Below are positions 52,775 through 63,654 of a stretch of 64,000 nucleotides of DNA, one piece after another; within the stretch, counting starts at the first letter, position 1, and the number at the start of each line of letters is the position of its first letter. The notes under the pieces are model-generated. The model did not search any database, was not told the DNA's origin, and saw nothing but the letters and a program-made list of their open reading frames with translations. The translations under genes were made by a program, and so were the position numbers. The DNA is taken from contig SVJA01000001.1 in assembly GCA_015069195.1 (NCBI GenBank), positions 78,148-142,147 on the forward strand, written 5' to 3'. The stretch comes from Oscillospiraceae bacterium. GTDB lineage: Bacteria; Bacillota; Clostridia; UBA1212.

Positions 52775-53410
52775 TCAGTTTTTCTCTTCGAGTTTTGCAC
52801 GAAGCGCTTCGATTTCTTCTTTGAGCTGGTTGATTTCCTGCGCAATCGGATCAATAACTTTATGGTGATCAAGGTCAATAGAGTGAGCAACACGCTCTCC
52901 GTCAGTTTTTATAACACGAGCTTTAAGTCCCGTAACCGTAGAATTTGCCGGAACGTCGTGAAGCACGACAGAGCCTGAACCTATAAGGCAGTTGTCACCT
53001 ATCGTGACAGGGCCCAATATTTTGGCACCTGCACCTATCAAAACATTATTCCCGACAGTCGGGTGACGTTTTATATGTTTTGTGCGACCTGTACCGCCGA
53101 GTGTAACCTGATGGTATATCGTGCAGTTGTCTCCTATCACCGCAGTTTCACCGATAACTATACCGTGTCCGTGGTCGATGAAAAGACCATCTCCGATTTT
53201 AGCACCCGGATGTATCTCTATACCGGTACGACGGCTCGAACACTGTGATACAAAACGTGCTATAAAATACATTTTGTGTCTGTGAAAAAACGACGCTACC
53301 CTATGACTTCTGAGAGCTTTGTAACCCGGATAAAGAAGCATTACTTCAATTACATTTCTTGCTGCAGGATCTCGCTCCGCTATCAATTTTGCATCTTTTA
53401 TAAATCCCAT
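52775..53410 (-). CDS. cysE: Serine O-acetyltransferase
   Basis: A 211-residue enzyme making O-acetylserine, the first step of cysteine synthesis. A helical N-terminal part (FIKDAKLIAERDPAARNVIEVMLLYPG) is followed by left-handed beta-helix coils with IEIHPGAKIGDGLFIDHGHGIVIGET and HQVTLGGTG, the CoA- and serine-binding region; the family catalytic His are present. The short EpsC-like C-terminus continues as a coiled coil (QLKEEIEALRAKLEEKN). ATG 53410 has AGAAGG five bases upstream; a TTG at 53428 has none. Located just downstream of the atp operon on the same strand. Confidence 0.93.
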   Translation of the reverse strand: MGFIKDAKLIAERDPAARNVIEVMLLYPGYKALRSHRVASFFHRHKMYFIARFVSQCSSRRTGIEIHPGAKIGDGLFIDHGHGIVIGETAVIGDNCTIYHQVTLGGTGRTKHIKRHPTVGNNVLIGAGAKILGPVTIGDNCLIGSGSVVLHDVPANSTVTGLKARVIKTDGERVAHSIDLDHHKVIDPIAQEINQLKEEIEALRAKLEEKN

Positions 53411-53442
53411 AAAAACCTTCTTGAACAACCAATCACTGTCCG

Positions 53443-53844
53443 TTATTTTTCCTTGGCACTTATTCTGGTGAGTGCTCTTTTGAGTTTTATCTCCGCCAAA
53501 TGCGTATCAGCATCCGAAATATGAGCGGCTATGCGTTTTTCTGCTCTTTCCTTCGCAGCATTTGCACGAGCCAAGTCGATATCCTCTGAAAATTCAAAAG
53601 TCGTTGCCGCAATTCTTACCATGCCTTTTTTTACAGATAAAAATCCGTCAGCACAGGCACATTTACTAATCTCACCATCAGCATCTTTTATTTTTACCAC
53701 GCCTGCATCAATGGTTGTCACATAATCAATGTGTTTTGCCATAATGCAAACATCTCCGACAGAGCTACGCACGGTAACGCTCTGAGCCTCGCCGTCAAAT
53801 GCCACACCATCCGGTGTAACTATCTGAAGTCTGAAACAGCTCAT
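53443..53844 (-). CDS. atpC: ATP synthase epsilon subunit
   Basis: A 133-residue subunit of the F1 sector. The N-terminal beta-sandwich (FRLQIVTPDGVAFDGEAQSVTVRSSVGDVCIMAKH) and the C-terminal helical hairpin (DLARANAAKERAEKRI) are both present. The C-terminal helices regulate ATP hydrolysis in other species. Start ATG directly follows the atpD stop. Last gene of the atp operon. Confidence 0.94.
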   Translation of the reverse strand: MSCFRLQIVTPDGVAFDGEAQSVTVRSSVGDVCIMAKHIDYVTTIDAGVVKIKDADGEISKCACADGFLSVKKGMVRIAATTFEFSEDIDLARANAAKERAEKRIAAHISDADTHLAEIKLKRALTRISAKEK

Positions 53845-55263
<1,419 letters not shown>

Positions 55264-56112
55264 TTATAAAGCCTCAGCACCGGCAACAATTTCGTTAAGT
55301 TCTTGTGTAATAACGTTTTGTCTTGCACGGTTGTATTTCAAAGTAAGATCATCAATCATTTCAGTAGCATTTTTTGTTGCGGAATCCATCGCACTTCTTC
55401 TTGCGGCATACTCTGATGCCAAGGACTCACAAACCGCGTTATATATAGTGCCGGAAATATACTGAGGAACTATTTTTTCGTATATCTCCTCCGGCTCAGG
55501 TTCGTAAAGAGTAAGCATTTTCGGACCGTTTTCGACATCCGACTTTTTAGGAAGAGGCAACACGTTTTTAAGTGACGCTACCTGTGAAATCATTGAAACA
55601 AACTCTGTATACACAACACAAACTCTGTCAAAGTCACCTTTTCTGAAACCGCCTGCAACCAGTTTTCCGATTTCCACACACGAGCCGACATGCATCTCGG
55701 AAGTTAACGGGTATTTATCATAAACAATTTCCTTACCTATATGTACAAAATGCTCCAATGCTTTTTTGCCTATCGGCATTACACAGTAAGGGATATCACC
55801 TGCATCTTCCGCAACGAGTTTAAATACATTATTGTTGAAACCGCCCGCAAGACCTCGGTCACCGGCAATCACTATGTAACAAATTTTCTTAACTTCCCGC
55901 TTTTTTGAAAAAACATTTTCAAAGCCGCCGCTGCTTTCAAGTTCTGTAATCGCTGCGTCAAGTATGTCATAAAACACCTTTGTACGTTCTGCATTCTCTC
56001 GAGCCTTACGAACTTTTGAGGAAGCAACAAGCTCCATAGCCTTTGTAATTTTCTTTGTACTTTCGATGCTCTTTATACGGCCCCTGATATCTCTCAGAGA
56101 AGCTCCTGCCAT
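55264..56112 (-). CDS. atpG: ATP synthase gamma subunit
   Basis: A 282-residue rotor subunit. The N-terminal helix SLRDIRGRIKSIESTKKITKAMELVASSKVRKARE and the C-terminal helix MDSATKNATEMIDDLTLKYNRARQNVITQELNEIV are the typical coiled-coil ends, and GDRGLAGGFNNNV lies between. GGAGGTGATG precedes the ATG. Confidence 0.97.
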   Translation of the reverse strand: MAGASLRDIRGRIKSIESTKKITKAMELVASSKVRKARENAERTKVFYDILDAAITELESSGGFENVFSKKREVKKICYIVIAGDRGLAGGFNNNVFKLVAEDAGDIPYCVMPIGKKALEHFVHIGKEIVYDKYPLTSEMHVGSCVEIGKLVAGGFRKGDFDRVCVVYTEFVSMISQVASLKNVLPLPKKSDVENGPKMLTLYEPEPEEIYEKIVPQYISGTIYNAVCESLASEYAARRSAMDSATKNATEMIDDLTLKYNRARQNVITQELNEIVAGAEAL

Positions 56113-56155
56113 TTAAGCATCACCTCCGCATTATCTATCCGAAAAATTCTGTAAA

Positions 56156-57658
56156 TCAAGCTTTATACTTTTCTTTACAGATATTTATAACTTTCTCTAT
56201 CTCAGCAATAATCTCCGCTGTATAGTCTGTCTTTATCGCCTGCATAAGTTCGTCACACGATACTGACATATAATCAAACAACAAATCCTCAAAACGACCG
56301 ATTTCCTTTGCCGGAATATCGCTGAGCATATTGTTTATAACTGCGTAAATTATAACTACCTGCATAGCAACATCGACAGGGCTGTTTCTGTCTTGCTTAA
56401 GAACCTCAACAATTCTTGCACCCTGCTCAAGTCTTGCCTTTGTATCTTCATCAAGGTCTGAACCAAACTGTGCAAAAGACTGGAGTTCTCTGAACTGCGA
56501 ATATGCAAGTTTCAATGTACCCGAAACTTTTTTCATTGACTTTATCTGAGCGTTACCGCCTACTCGGGATACCGAAATACCCGGGTTTACCGCAGGTCTT
56601 ATACCGCTGTGGAAAAGTTCTGTTTCGAGGAATATCTGTCCGTCCGTAATAGAGATAACATTCGTAGGAATGTATGCAGATACGTCACCTGCCTGTGTCT
56701 CGATAATAGGAAGCGCGGTAAGTGAACCACCGCCGTGCTCTTCCGACATCTGCGCTGCCCTTTCAAGAAGTCTTGAGTGAATGTAGAATACATCACCCGG
56801 ATACGCTTCACGTCCCGGAGGTCTTCTTATGAGAAGTGAAAGCGCACGGTATGCAACCGCGTGTTTTGACAGGTCATCGTATATAATAAGAACGTCTTTG
56901 CCCTGTGCCATAAAATATTCACCGATAGCACAACCTGAATAAGGTGCAATGTACTGAAGCGGTGCAAGTTCAGATGCAGTTGCCGAGACGATTATCGAAT
57001 AATCCATCGCTCCGTTTTTCTCAAGAGTATCAGCTATCTGTGCAACTGTAGAACGCTTCTGACCTATCGCAACATATATACAAATAACATCCTGACCTTT
57101 TTGATTTATGATAGTATCTGTCGCAATAACAGTCTTACCGGTCTGACGGTCTCCTATGATAAGCTCACGCTGTCCGCGACCGATCGGAATCATTGAGTCA
57201 ATAGCCTTTATACCTGTCTGGAGAGGTCTATTAACAGACTTTCTCTCGATAATGCCGGGAGCTTTGCTCTCTATCGGGCGGATTTCTTTTGAGTCGATAG
57301 GACCTTTTCCGTCAATCGGCTGACCGAGTGCATTTACTACACGGCCTATAAGGGCATCACCTACGGGAACAGATACGACTTCACCTGTTCTCTTTACTAT
57401 ATCACCCTCGCAGATACCTTCGTCAGAACCAAGCATAACTACGCTTACAAAAGATTCCTCAAGGTTAAGTGCCATACCGTACTCACCGTTTGAAAACTGC
57501 AAAAGCTCATTTGACATACAGTTTTCTACGCCGTGAACTTTTGCAATACCGTCACCGACGGATATAATATAGCCGGTCTCTTTTTGTTCTATTTTGTTGC
57601 CGTAATTTTTTATACGGTCTTTTATTATTTTACTTATTTCGTCTGCTTTTAATTGCAT
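56156..57658 (-). CDS. atpA: ATP synthase alpha subunit
   Basis: A 500-residue subunit of the F1 hexamer. Walker [51 protein letters not shown] and the regulatory [12 protein letters not shown] region are present. It carries the non-catalytic nucleotide sites. GAGG precedes the ATG. Neighbours atpH and atpG are in the standard order. Confidence 0.98.
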   Translation of the reverse strand: MQLKADEISKIIKDRIKNYGNKIEQKETGYIISVGDGIAKVHGVENCMSNELLQFSNGEYGMALNLEESFVSVVMLGSDEGICEGDIVKRTGEVVSVPVGDALIGRVVNALGQPIDGKGPIDSKEIRPIESKAPGIIERKSVNRPLQTGIKAIDSMIPIGRGQRELIIGDRQTGKTVIATDTIINQKGQDVICIYVAIGQKRSTVAQIADTLEKNGAMDYSIIVSATASELAPLQYIAPYSGCAIGEYFMAQGKDVLIIYDDLSKHAVAYRALSLLIRRPPGREAYPGDVFYIHSRLLERAAQMSEEHGGGSLTALPIIETQAGDVSAYIPTNVISITDGQIFLETELFHSGIRPAVNPGISVSRVGGNAQIKSMKKVSGTLKLAYSQFRELQSFAQFGSDLDEDTKARLEQGARIVEVLKQDRNSPVDVAMQVVIIYAVINNMLSDIPAKEIGRFEDLLFDYMSVSCDELMQAIKTDYTAEIIAEIEKVINICKEKYKA

Positions 57659-57695
57659 AATTTAACCTCGCAAACATTAAAATATGTTACAGAAA

Positions 57696-58232
57696 TTATA
57701 ATACTATATCTGCAAGCTGCTTCTTTATACCATCAAGTCTGCTCGCAATACTACCGTCAAGCTGTCTGCCTTCGTAACGCAAAATGACTCCGCCCAATAT
57801 AGAAGGATCGATTTTTTTTGACGGAATGACTTTTTTGCCGGTAGCCGCAGTTATCTTTGCACAAATAGCATCGCATTGTGCATCACTTAGTTCTACCGCT
57901 GTTATGATTTCGGCACGCAAAATACCGTTTGCATCGTCATACAACTTACAATAACCGTCTGCACACTTAAAGAACGCAGACATCTGACGCATTTCCGTCA
58001 GAAGCTTTATAAAATTAAGTGTTATATATGACGCACCTTTGAAAGCATCATCGACCATAGCAATACGCTCCTCGGTCGAAACTGCAGGAGAATCAAGCAG
58101 TCCCGTAAACCCGGGATTTTCAGCCAGTACATCCTTTACAGTCATTAAATCGGAAAGCACCGCGTCGGCAACATTTTCTTCTGACGCCAACTCAAACAAA
58201 GCTCTGCTGTAATCTTCAAAATTCGAAATCAT
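57696..58232 (-). CDS. atpH: ATP synthase delta subunit
   Basis: A 178-residue stalk subunit joining F1 to the b subunits. Helical N-terminal domain (YSRALFELASEENVADAVLSDL) and the C-terminal signature DPSILGGVILRYEGRQLDGSIASRLDGIKKQL. The start overlaps the atpF stop by four bases. Confidence 0.95.
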   Translation of the reverse strand: MISNFEDYSRALFELASEENVADAVLSDLMTVKDVLAENPGFTGLLDSPAVSTEERIAMVDDAFKGASYITLNFIKLLTEMRQMSAFFKCADGYCKLYDDANGILRAEIITAVELSDAQCDAICAKITAATGKKVIPSKKIDPSILGGVILRYEGRQLDGSIASRLDGIKKQLADIVL

Positions 58233-58759
58233 GACTCATCACCCATATTGTCGATAAATTCATCAATAAGAGCAGAATGATCCTCGGCATTTATGTCGCG
58301 TTCGATAACCTTTGCGGCAATATCAACAGCCATGCCTGAAATGTCGTTTTTGATTTCGTTTACGGCATTCTTCTTTTCCAATTCTATCTGTGTTTCTGCG
58401 TGCTTCATAATGGCTGACGCCTGTGCATGAGCATCTTTAATGATTTCTTCTTCCTTGAGCTGAGCCTTACGTACTGCATTTCTCACAATATCCTCAGACT
58501 CGGCATTTGCCTCCGAAAGTTTTACCTCGTACTCTTCTTTGAGTCTGAGACCTTCTTCCTGAGACTTTGAAGCATCGTCATACATAGCCTGAACCTCATT
58601 TTCACGGTCAAGCATTACTTTACGGATCTTCTCAAAAAAGAATTTTTTAAGAACCAGAAACAGTATAAGCAAGTTTCCGAGTGTAAATATCATCGTCCAA
58701 ACATCTATGCTAACAAACCCCTGCGTTTCAGAGGTCGCTAATATTAAAAGTTCTTCCAC
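58229..58759 (-). CDS. atpF: ATP synthase b subunit
   Basis: A 176-residue peripheral stalk subunit: one membrane segment (about residues 18-40, WTMIFTLGNLLILFLVLKKFFFEKIRKVM) and a long charged coiled coil. The start is GTG at 58759, with AAAGGAG upstream; there is no closer ATG. Overlaps atpH. Confidence 0.95.
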   Translation of the reverse strand: MEELLILATSETQGFVSIDVWTMIFTLGNLLILFLVLKKFFFEKIRKVMLDRENEVQAMYDDASKSQEEGLRLKEEYEVKLSEANAESEDIVRNAVRKAQLKEEEIIKDAHAQASAIMKHAETQIELEKKNAVNEIKNDISGMAVDIAAKVIERDINAEDHSALIDEFIDNMGDES

Positions 58760-58804
58760 TTGCCTTTTTCACTCCTTTCAATTCCGTTTTGATTATGAAT
58801 TTTA

Positions 58805-59071
<267 letters not shown>

Positions 59072-59143
59072 CTAAAAATGTAACAAATTTTTATTAATCA
59101 AATTTAATTTATATAAATGGGTGGGGCTGCAACTTCCGGAAAA

Positions 59144-59887
59144 TCAATCTCCTTCCGGACCTGCGCCTCCCACGTATACCATTGTAAGTGTACATATAAT
59201 AAATGCCTGTAAATAACTTGAGAACAAGTCAAAATAAAGTGAAAGTACAGCCGGTAAACCGAGCTGGAATATCGGAATGTTTGCAATAAAATCATTCGGA
59301 ATCCACCCGAGCACCATATTGCTGAGACTTGCAAGAGCACCGTAAATGAGTGATGTGATAATTGTACCGGCCGCTATGTTTCCGAAGTGACGGAATGCCA
59401 TCGAAACCGGGTTTGCAACTTCACTTATGATATTCAAAGGCAAAATAACAGGCACCGGATCAACGAAAGACTTGAGCCAACCACCGACACCGTTTGTTTT
59501 TATCGACCTGAACCAGACCATAACAGTCGTCATAAGTGCAAATGTAAGCGTAACACTTAAGTTTGACGTATATGGTTTTAATGTCACCATACTCGACAAA
59601 CTACCGACGATGGAAAACATAAACAACGTGCCTATGTACGGTGTAAAATGCAGATTGTGCCTACCCATGGTATCCTCTACCATATTGTAGAAATATTTTA
59701 CCAGCCACTCTGCAAACACTTGCTTTCCCTTGGGAACTTTTTTTAAGCCGGATGCAAGCCACAAACACACTATGAGTATAAATGCCGAAACAATCAGCAT
59801 ATTTCTCATTGTCTCCGTAAACGGAATTTCCAAGCCGAAAATATCAAATGTAAAATATATCTTAGGTCCTGTTACCTGAACATTCAT
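59144..59887 (-). CDS. atpB: ATP synthase a subunit
   Basis: A 247-residue F0 stator protein with five or six membrane segments. The essential Arg lies in VSMAFRHFGNIAAGTII, and the C-terminal FSSYLQAFIICTLTMVYVGGA matches the family. Start overlaps the atpI stop (TGATG). A 84-base gap with a good ribosome site leads to atpE. Confidence 0.96.
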   Translation of the reverse strand: MNVQVTGPKIYFTFDIFGLEIPFTETMRNMLIVSAFILIVCLWLASGLKKVPKGKQVFAEWLVKYFYNMVEDTMGRHNLHFTPYIGTLFMFSIVGSLSSMVTLKPYTSNLSVTLTFALMTTVMVWFRSIKTNGVGGWLKSFVDPVPVILPLNIISEVANPVSMAFRHFGNIAAGTIITSLIYGALASLSNMVLGWIPNDFIANIPIFQLGLPAVLSLYFDLFSSYLQAFIICTLTMVYVGGAGPEGD

Positions 59888-60357
59888 CAGTTTTTCCTCG
59901 ATTCAATAAATAGAAAAATATATGCAAGCGGTTTTGTGAAAGCAAGCGGTATAAGCACAGCCCAATTGTAGAAACAATCGAACTTAAGCCCGACTATCAC
60001 AAGTATAATCAATATCACCATTCTGCCGATGTACGGAATCTTTATAACTGTCGTTTTCGACACATAAAGAAGCAACCAATACAACACAGCAGTTGTCATA
60101 CCGAGCAAACTGCCCCAAATAAGCGGCATACTGAAAGACATACACAAACCCATAATCACAAACATCACGGCAGTACCTAAAACAACGCCCAGGCACGCAA
60201 GTAATATTTCACGAAGCAATTCCTTCTTGTAAAGTTTTTCATACTCGGTCGAAGATACTTTCTCCGCAACATCATCAACTGCGACATCACAGGGAATCGA
60301 ATCGTCTGTGTTTTCAATATTCTGATTTTCTACTGTCTCAATATCGTTTTCAGACAT
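59887..60357 (-). CDS. atpI: ATP synthase subunit I-like membrane protein
   Basis: A 156-residue protein with an acidic N-terminal part (about 50 residues) and four membrane segments. Position directly before atpB and the four-segment layout identify it as the AtpI-type assembly factor, proposed in other species to help c-ring assembly or magnesium entry. Sequence similarity is weak, as usual for this family. It overlaps atpZ by eight bases. Confidence 0.8.
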   Translation of the reverse strand: MSENDIETVENQNIENTDDSIPCDVAVDDVAEKVSSTEYEKLYKKELLREILLACLGVVLGTAVMFVIMGLCMSFSMPLIWGSLLGMTTAVLYWLLLYVSKTTVIKIPYIGRMVILIILVIVGLKFDCFYNWAVLIPLAFTKPLAYIFLFIESRKN

Positions 60358-60607
60358 CTTTCTCCCCTGTTTCTTTCTTTTTCTTATTCTTTACCGCAAG
60401 CTTGTATATCGACGTGAACATATTGTACACACCGCAGACGGCACCGAGCACAATCGCTCCGACAACAACCTTTTCGGACCAACCGAAATACTTTACACAA
60501 AGCTTTGCTCCTATGAGCAACAAAGCAAGCGGCGAAAGAACCGAAATACCGGCTTCCGTAACGGCAATGACAGCCTTTGCAATTTCTCTTCTGTCTTTAT
60601 TTGCCAT
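60350..60607 (-). CDS. atpZ: AtpZ-type ATP synthase accessory protein
   Basis: An 85-residue protein with two membrane segments and a basic C-terminus (KNKKKKETGE). It matches small AtpZ/AtpI-family proteins encoded first in Bacillota and sodium-type atp operons. GGGCGGTG precedes the ATG. First gene of the operon. Confidence 0.8.
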   Translation of the reverse strand: MANKDRREIAKAVIAVTEAGISVLSPLALLLIGAKLCVKYFGWSEKVVVGAIVLGAVCGVYNMFTSIYKLAVKNKKKKETGEKDV

Positions 60608-60725
60608 AAGGAAAACACCGCCCTCAAAGAAACTCTTTGTATGTTAAAATCAATGTAAAAAAGATCAAAACAATCCATTTTCACATACACGCTAAAGTTA
60701 ACAACTTTTTGGCTGATTTGTCAAT

Positions 60726-60795
60726 AAAAATCGAACTACGAAAACTTCAAAAATCGCCCGATACCGATTTGTTGAAGTTTTGTAGTTCGATTTTT
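60726..60795. repeat. Long hairpin with conserved CCCGATAC loop (copy 2)
   Basis: Arms of 24-25 bases (60726-60750 and 60772-60795), inner 6-bp stem (AAATCG 60751-60756 with CGATTT 60765-60770), 8-base loop CCCGATAC (60757-60764) and one bulged base (60771). This is the same plan as 7465-7533, and stem bases differ between copies while pairing is kept. A partial second copy of its right half follows about 56 bases later. Confidence 0.8.
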
Positions 60796-60823
60796 TCGAT
60801 ATAGTGGTAACGCCCTATATCGA
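60796..60823. repeat. Partial copy of the CCCGATAY element as a small hairpin
   Basis: TCGATATAG (60796-60804) pairs with CTATATCGA (60815-60823). The right part (CGCCCTATATCGATTTATTGAA from 60811) aligns with the right half of copy 2 (from 60755). The remainder of 60608-60885 holds no gene. Confidence 0.6.
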
Positions 60824-60885
60824 TTTATTGAAATTTTTCGACTTGATTTTTTTAGAGATTATAATCAATTAAAAACATCAGTATG

Positions 60886-62757
60886 TTACGGCTTGGATTT
60901 CAATCGCAAAGTTCGCATTGCATTAAGTATCGCAATCACTGATACACCGACATCTGCAAACACAGCCGCCCACATTCCTACAAGGCCGAAAGCTCCGAGC
61001 GCAAGAACCAAAAGCTTTACTGCCAAGGCAAATACGATATTTTGAATAACAATGCTCTTGGTGTAGCGTGAAATCATTATTGCAAATGCAATTTTCTGCG
61101 GATTATCGTCCATCAGCACAATATCCGCGGCTTCTATAGCAGCGTCGCTTCCCATTGCACCCATAGCGATTCCGATGTCAGCCATTGAAAGTACAGGAGC
61201 ATCATTTATGCCGTCGCCCACAAAGGCAAGTTTTTCTTTCTTATCAGCAGAGTCTATAAGTCGTTTTACGCACGCCACCTTGTCTGCAGGAAGAAGTTCG
61301 GCATAAAACTCATCAATTCCTATCCGACCAGCCACAGCCTCCGCCACAGTAGATTTATCGCCTGTCAGCATCACCGTCTTTTTTATTCCGAGTTTTTTAA
61401 GTTTTGAAATAATTTCGCCCGACTCTTCTTTAATCTCATCGGATATTACAATGTGACCCAAATACTCATCTTCAGAAGCCACATGGATGATTGTTCCGCT
61501 CAGATGACAGTCCTTGTGCGTAATGTTGTTTAATTTCATCAATTTGTCATTGCCGACGAATATTGTCTTGCCGTCAAACGAAGCTTTGATTCCGTGACCT
61601 GCTATTTCTTCTATCAGGCTAATCCGCTTGCTGTCAGGTTCTTTGCCGTATGCACTCAGAACAGACCTTGATACAGGGTGATCAGAGTAATATTCAGCAA
61701 ATGCCGCAAGCTCCAAAAGGTCATCTTTTGAAATCTTTTCCGGATGAATGTCGGTTACGGCGAAATTGCCTTTTGTAAGAGTTCCTGTTTTGTCAAAAAC
61801 AACAGTCTTGCACTCAGAAAGCGACTCAAGGTATTCAGCACCCTTTATGAGTATGCCATCTTTTGAGGCTCTGCCGATTGCTCCGAAATATGAAAGCGGA
61901 ACCGATATAACAAGCGCACACGGGCACGATATTACAAGAAAAGTAAGCGCTCTGTGAAGCCAATCCTGCCAAGTATCAAAACCAATGAAAACCGGCGGCA
62001 ACACCGCAATGAGCAAAGCTGACACAACAACGGCAGGCGTATAATATTTCGCAAACTTTGTTATGAAGTTTTCTGTTTTGGCTTTGTGAAGGCTTGAATT
62101 TTCAACAAGTTCAAGCACTTTTGCAACGGTCGAATCGCTGTATTTTTTTGACACCTTGATTTTAAGAACGCTGTTTATATTTATGCAACCGCTTATAACG
62201 CTGTCGCCCTCGGAAACATCCTTCGGCAAAGCTTCACCGGTGAGCGACGCCGTATCAATTCCGGAACAACCTTCCACAACAACACCATCCAAAGGAATCT
62301 TCTGCCCCGGCTTTACCACAACAATATCACCGACATCCACTTCTTCGGGAAAAACTTCTACAATTTCACCACCGCGAAGCACATATGCAAAATCAGCCTG
62401 CAACTCCATCATATCCGAAATGGACTTTCTGCTTTTACCTACGGCATAACTTTCAAAAAATTCACCGACCTTGAAGAAAAGCATTACAAAAGACGCCTCA
62501 GGATACTCGCCTATACAAAGCGCACCGATTGTCGCAAGACTCATCAAAAAGTTTTCATCGAAAATCTGCCCGTGAATTATATTTATGAATGACTTTTTCA
62601 GCACATCCCAACCGATAAAAATGTACGGGACAAAATATACCGCAAATTCTAAAATACCGCCGTCCTTGATAAAAAAGTAATCGCAAAACGCTGCCGCAAC
62701 AAAAAGTGCTGCACCGATCAATATATTAACAATTTTCTTTTTCTGCTTTTTACTCAC
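60886..62757 (-). CDS. Heavy-metal P1B-type ATPase (cadmium/zinc exporter type)
   Basis: A 623-residue metal-exporting ATPase. It has eight membrane segments, the CPC metal site (SCPCALVIS), DKTGTLT with the phosphorylated Asp, SLTGEALP, HP locus (SDHPVSRSV) and GDGINDAPVL. There is no N-terminal HMA domain; that domain is a separate gene at 62842. The frame starts at an ATG at 62799, but the first 14 codons lie in two hairpins; GTG 62757 or TTG 62760 after AGGTG is preferred. The cysteine site and the ArsR-type regulator suggest Cd/Zn/Pb export. C-terminus is as in ZntA/CadA. Confidence 0.92.
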   Translation of the reverse strand: MSKKQKKKIVNILIGAALFVAAAFCDYFFIKDGGILEFAVYFVPYIFIGWDVLKKSFINIIHGQIFDENFLMSLATIGALCIGEYPEASFVMLFFKVGEFFESYAVGKSRKSISDMMELQADFAYVLRGGEIVEVFPEEVDVGDIVVVKPGQKIPLDGVVVEGCSGIDTASLTGEALPKDVSEGDSVISGCININSVLKIKVSKKYSDSTVAKVLELVENSSLHKAKTENFITKFAKYYTPAVVVSALLIAVLPPVFIGFDTWQDWLHRALTFLVISCPCALVISVPLSYFGAIGRASKDGILIKGAEYLESLSECKTVVFDKTGTLTKGNFAVTDIHPEKISKDDLLELAAFAEYYSDHPVSRSVLSAYGKEPDSKRISLIEEIAGHGIKASFDGKTIFVGNDKLMKLNNITHKDCHLSGTIIHVASEDEYLGHIVISDEIKEESGEIISKLKKLGIKKTVMLTGDKSTVAEAVAGRIGIDEFYAELLPADKVACVKRLIDSADKKEKLAFVGDGINDAPVLSMADIGIAMGAMGSDAAIEAADIVLMDDNPQKIAFAIMISRYTKSIVIQNIVFALAVKLLVLALGAFGLVGMWAAVFADVGVSVIAILNAMRTLRLKSKP

Positions 62758-62772
62758 CAAATACACCTGCCC

Positions 62773-62798
62773 TGCAAAAACCGCACGCGGTTTTTGCA
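62773..62798. terminator. Near-palindrome between HMA gene and P-type ATPase
   Basis: Arms TGCAAAAACCG/CGGTTTTTGCA (62773-62783 and 62788-62798) around CACG. Together with 62807-62834 it forms two consecutive hairpins. Confidence 0.5.
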
Positions 62799-62806
62799 TA
62801 ATATAT

Positions 62807-62834
62807 GCACGCGGCTTCGCAAGAAGCCGCGTGC
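62807..62834 (-). terminator. Hairpin after the HMA gene
   Basis: 11-bp arms (62807-62817 and 62824-62834) with a 6-base loop, 7 bases past the HMA stop. It probably reduces but does not end transcription into the ATPase gene. Confidence 0.6.
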
Positions 62835-62841
62835 CTCCGGA

Positions 62842-63060
62842 TTATCCTATGATATCGCAATCCGGCTCGATTTTTTTGATAACCTTTTCCGCCTTTTTAA
62901 GGACATCGTCAAAAACATCGTCATCAGCTTCTATAACAAGCTTCTGTGCCATAAAACTGACTGCCGCATAAGTTACGCCGTCAATCTTTCTGATGCCGTC
63001 CTCCATCTTTGCCGCACAGTTTGCGCAGTCAACTTCGTCAAGTTTAAATACCTTTTTCAT
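62842..63060 (-). CDS. HMA-domain metallochaperone
   Basis: A 72-residue protein with the ferredoxin-like heavy-metal-associated fold. Motif DCANCAAKM gives the CxxC metal site (Cys12, Cys15). It should deliver metal to the neighbouring P-type ATPase, which lacks its own HMA domain. GGGAGA precedes the ATG. It lies between the ArsR-type regulator and the ATPase, all on the minus strand. Confidence 0.92.
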   Translation of the reverse strand: MKKVFKLDEVDCANCAAKMEDGIRKIDGVTYAAVSFMAQKLVIEADDDVFDDVLKKAEKVIKKIEPDCDIIG

Positions 63061-63128
63061 AATATCAATCTCCCTGAAATTTATTTAATTTTATATATAC
63101 ATAGCGCCTGAATCGTCGCCGATCACGG

Positions 63129-63485
63129 TCACTCGCAGATATGTTCCATACCCTGATTTATAATCGACCTCACATGGTCATCGGCAAGTGAATAGAAAAC
63201 CGTCTTACCATCGCGTCGTGACTTTACAAGTTTTGCATTTTTCAGAACCCTGAGCTGATGAGAAATCGCAGAAACCGTCATAGAGAGAAGCTGGGCAATG
63301 TCACACACGCACATCTCCGATTCAAACAACGCATACAAAATTCTTATGCGTGTAGAATCACCGAAAACCTTGTAAAGCTCCGCCAAATCGTAAAGCTTCT
63401 CTTCGTCAGGCATCTCTTTTTTAACTTTATCTATGATATCGTCGTGAGCCTGAGCACACTCGCATATATCAATACTCTCTCTCAT
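63129..63485 (-). CDS. CadC/SmtB-like metal-sensing repressor
   Basis: A 118-residue ArsR-family winged-helix regulator. It carries the alpha3-type cysteine site (CEC near the N-terminus at 8-10 and CVC at 59-61) and a complete alpha5 site (Asp102, His104, His115, Glu118, spacing DxHx10HxxE). DNA-recognition helix is TVSAISHQLRVLK. ATG 63485 lies nine bases after AGGAG; the frame extends upstream to 63539 but no ribosome site supports that. It should repress its own operon until Cd, Zn or Pb binds. Confidence 0.93.
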   Translation of the reverse strand: MRESIDICECAQAHDDIIDKVKKEMPDEEKLYDLAELYKVFGDSTRIRILYALFESEMCVCDIAQLLSMTVSAISHQLRVLKNAKLVKSRRDGKTVFYSLADDHVRSIINQGMEHICE

Positions 63486-63539
63486 AAAAGTCTCCTGTGT
63501 AAATAATTTGAAACCGGTCGTCAACACCCGTTTGAACAT

Positions 63540-63555
63540 TTGAGCAACCGTTCAA
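63540..63555. promoter_or_regulatory. Operator-like inverted repeat of the metal-resistance operon
   Basis: TTGAGC-N4-GTTCAA (63540-63555) on the plus strand, an imperfect palindrome lying between the -10 box and the start codon of the regulator gene, the place where ArsR/SmtB repressors bind. A further TTTGAACA (63531-63538) extends it. Confidence 0.6.
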
Positions 63556-63560
63556 GTGTT

Positions 63561-63588
63561 ATTATATGCAAATTCGTTGAGAAGTCAA
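63561..63588 (-). promoter_or_regulatory. Sigma-A promoter of the metal-resistance operon
   Basis: Minus strand TTGACT (63588-63583), a 16-base spacer and TATAAT (63566-63561). It drives the regulator, HMA and ATPase genes. Confidence 0.8.
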
Positions 63589-63654
63589 TATTTTATTTTC
63601 TATAAATAGGTGATATAATTGTGAAAATTGATTTTTGGTTATGGAGATTGCAGG

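Noticed and set aside
62758-62799. ATG 62799 as start of the P-type ATPase
   Set aside because: The first 14 codons overlap a hairpin pair and are not ATPase-like; GTG 62757 or TTG 62760 has a better ribosome site.
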